From Lumbricus rubellus (taxonomy: Eukaryota > Annelida > Clitellata > Crassiclitellata > Lumbricidae), in contig OX243821.1 in assembly GCA_945859605.1 (NCBI GenBank), forward strand, positions 16,933,509-16,997,508: a DNA stretch of 64,000 bases, written 5' to 3'. Positions within the stretch are counted from its first letter, which is position 1; each line of letters starts with the position of its first letter. A model generated the notes under the pieces. That model searched no databases, was not told where the DNA came from, and worked only from the letters and a program-made list of their open reading frames with translations. The position numbers and the translations under genes were made by a program. Positions 62,704 to 64,000 of the stretch are shown piece by piece.

Positions 62704-63625
62704 ATCTACAAATTAGAATATTCTAAACGATAAGTTAATTAAGTTTTGAAGTTTCTGCTACCTTCGAGCATGACTGATGAAAAGAATATGCCCTTCGTCA
62801 AGACTTTTTTTAGGTAAGGCTAAAAGAATTTTGCTTTAAAGCATTTTGTTTCATGCAATGAACTGAACTCGTTTTTCATTTAGCCAGTGTAACGCAGTTG
62901 GTTAAGTTTAAAGTTTAGAATATGCGCTCCTCCTGCAAGGCTTTTGTAGGTGGGGTTCCCACATTTCGATTCCTTGTGGATGCCTTTTTGTTTCCTTCTA
63001 GCAACATATTCTATCAGTATAAGATTCATTAAAATTATTGAAGCACAAAGGTATGGTGTGTTATGTTATTATAAATAATTTTTTAAATCTAATCATATAC
63101 TGTAAGCTTATTGCTGAAATTACTTAGTACCAGTATTTAGAAGTTTTAATATTATGACTTTTGCTATTATCAAAATTAATAATTCTATCCACAGATATGT
63201 CAGATATACAGAATGAATAATTTTCAGGATATAATCATAAATACCGGTATTCATATATTATTGGGTTGCTGTAGTTCAGAATATAATTATATTTTGGTTA
63301 AAACTATTCCCTGAGGAAGACGATGATGAGTGGCTAAGATAGTCTTCATACAGATAATGTATGTATTTGTGATGTCAAATACAACCATAATTGTATTAGC
63401 ACCTCTGAACGGTTCACCCTAGTAGAGGAGCTTTATAAATGTTCTAATACAATACAATATTGCTTTTCATAAGCCTTGCTTTCGAATCCGCTTGATTTGT
63501 CAACTCCGCCTTTGAACACTATGCTTGTGTTTAGATTGTGCCATCAGTGGATTTTTTTTCCAACGTTTGATGTCACCATATAAAGTACATCTTTAGCAGG
63601 ACATAATGGTTACTCTGGAACCCTT
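62704..63625. other. 3' flank with diverged GAGTAGCTA-family repeat
   Basis: 63230-63360 resembles the GAGTAGCTA repeat, and 63490-63590 matches 42995-43095 (AACTCCGCCTTTG, ATTGTGCCAT). No gene seen. Confidence 0.55.
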
Positions 63626-63631
63626 TTCCTC

Positions 63632-63775
63632 TAATATTCGACAGCCAGACAGATAGGGTCTAACATTCGACAGCCAGACAGAGGGTCTAACATTCAACAG
63701 CCAGACAGATAGGGTCTAACATTCAACAGCCAGACAGATAGGGTATAACATTCAACAGCCAGACAGATAGGGCCT
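63632..63775. repeat. ~28-bp tandem repeat, five units
   Basis: Unit AACAGCCAGACAGATAGGGT preceded by CTAACATTC; the second unit lacks TA. Confidence 0.92.
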
Positions 63776-64000
63776 GTTTATGGCTGCCACTAATGTATTT
63801 TTACAGTATTCTGTGTTTTACTTTACATTTTTGACATGTAACTGGGTGCAGTTAATCACCAGGAATTTCATTTAAGCGAATATACAATATATTGTATCAA
63901 TATATGGTCATGACGACATTAGAAAGTATTAAAGTACAGTAAAGACAGAATACACAGTTTCCGAAGGACTTGAAAACTTCAAAGCAACACAATGTCTTCA

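Overview
The window is eukaryotic, animal-type DNA: introns, polyA signals, several non-LTR retrotransposon families, a tRNA-derived SINE, hAT, Helitron, Tc1/mariner-type and MULE-like elements, a Ty3/gypsy LTR element and very many microsatellites. An invertebrate deuterostome (echinoderm or other ambulacrarian) is my best guess. It rests on the Mab-21/TPR gene type, the repeat families and a strongly over-represented palindrome TAGGCCTA. That is inference; the sequence does not name the species.

Layout. 1-2184: 3' part of an intact Mab-21/cGAS-like-receptor gene with a TPR-like C-terminal half. 2360-9055: a cluster of 5'-truncated R2-type (restriction-like endonuclease, RLE) retrotransposons, each set in (TAA)n. 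9056-20290: fossil LINEs, SINEs, a Helitron nested in a terminal-inverted-repeat element, and (GGCA)n arrays. 20289-24190: one LINE broken by a hAT that itself holds a younger hAT, and by a MULE-like element. 24291-28145: a second Mab-21/TPR copy, broken by a 1-bp deletion and a 911-bp hAT. 28196-34600: LINE/SINE remnants and long simple-sequence tracts. 34650-36270: a second RLE/(TAA)n cluster. 36665-40300: a mariner-type MITE, a likely first coding exon of an unknown gene (37808-37981) and long GGTA and GGTTA-type arrays. 41210-46713: LINE remnants among a dispersed 108-bp-type repeat built on GAGTAGCTA. 46714-55601: a complete, very young Ty3/gypsy element on the minus strand. 56472-62620: a four-exon gene joining a Tudor-like domain, fifteen 28-residue repeats, a zinc finger and a tyrosine-recombinase-like domain, with a hAT in its first coding exon.

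There are only three cellular gene loci plus one exon candidate: the two Mab-21/TPR paralogues (nucleotidyltransferase fold, possible innate nucleic-acid sensors), the Tudor/tyrosine-recombinase gene, and the 37.8-kb exon. Everything else recognised is mobile or repetitive. Two of the three loci carry a nonautonomous hAT inside coding sequence with a perfect 8-bp target duplication, so hAT activity has been a main force breaking genes here. No ribosomal or canonical tRNA gene and no CRISPR array were seen.
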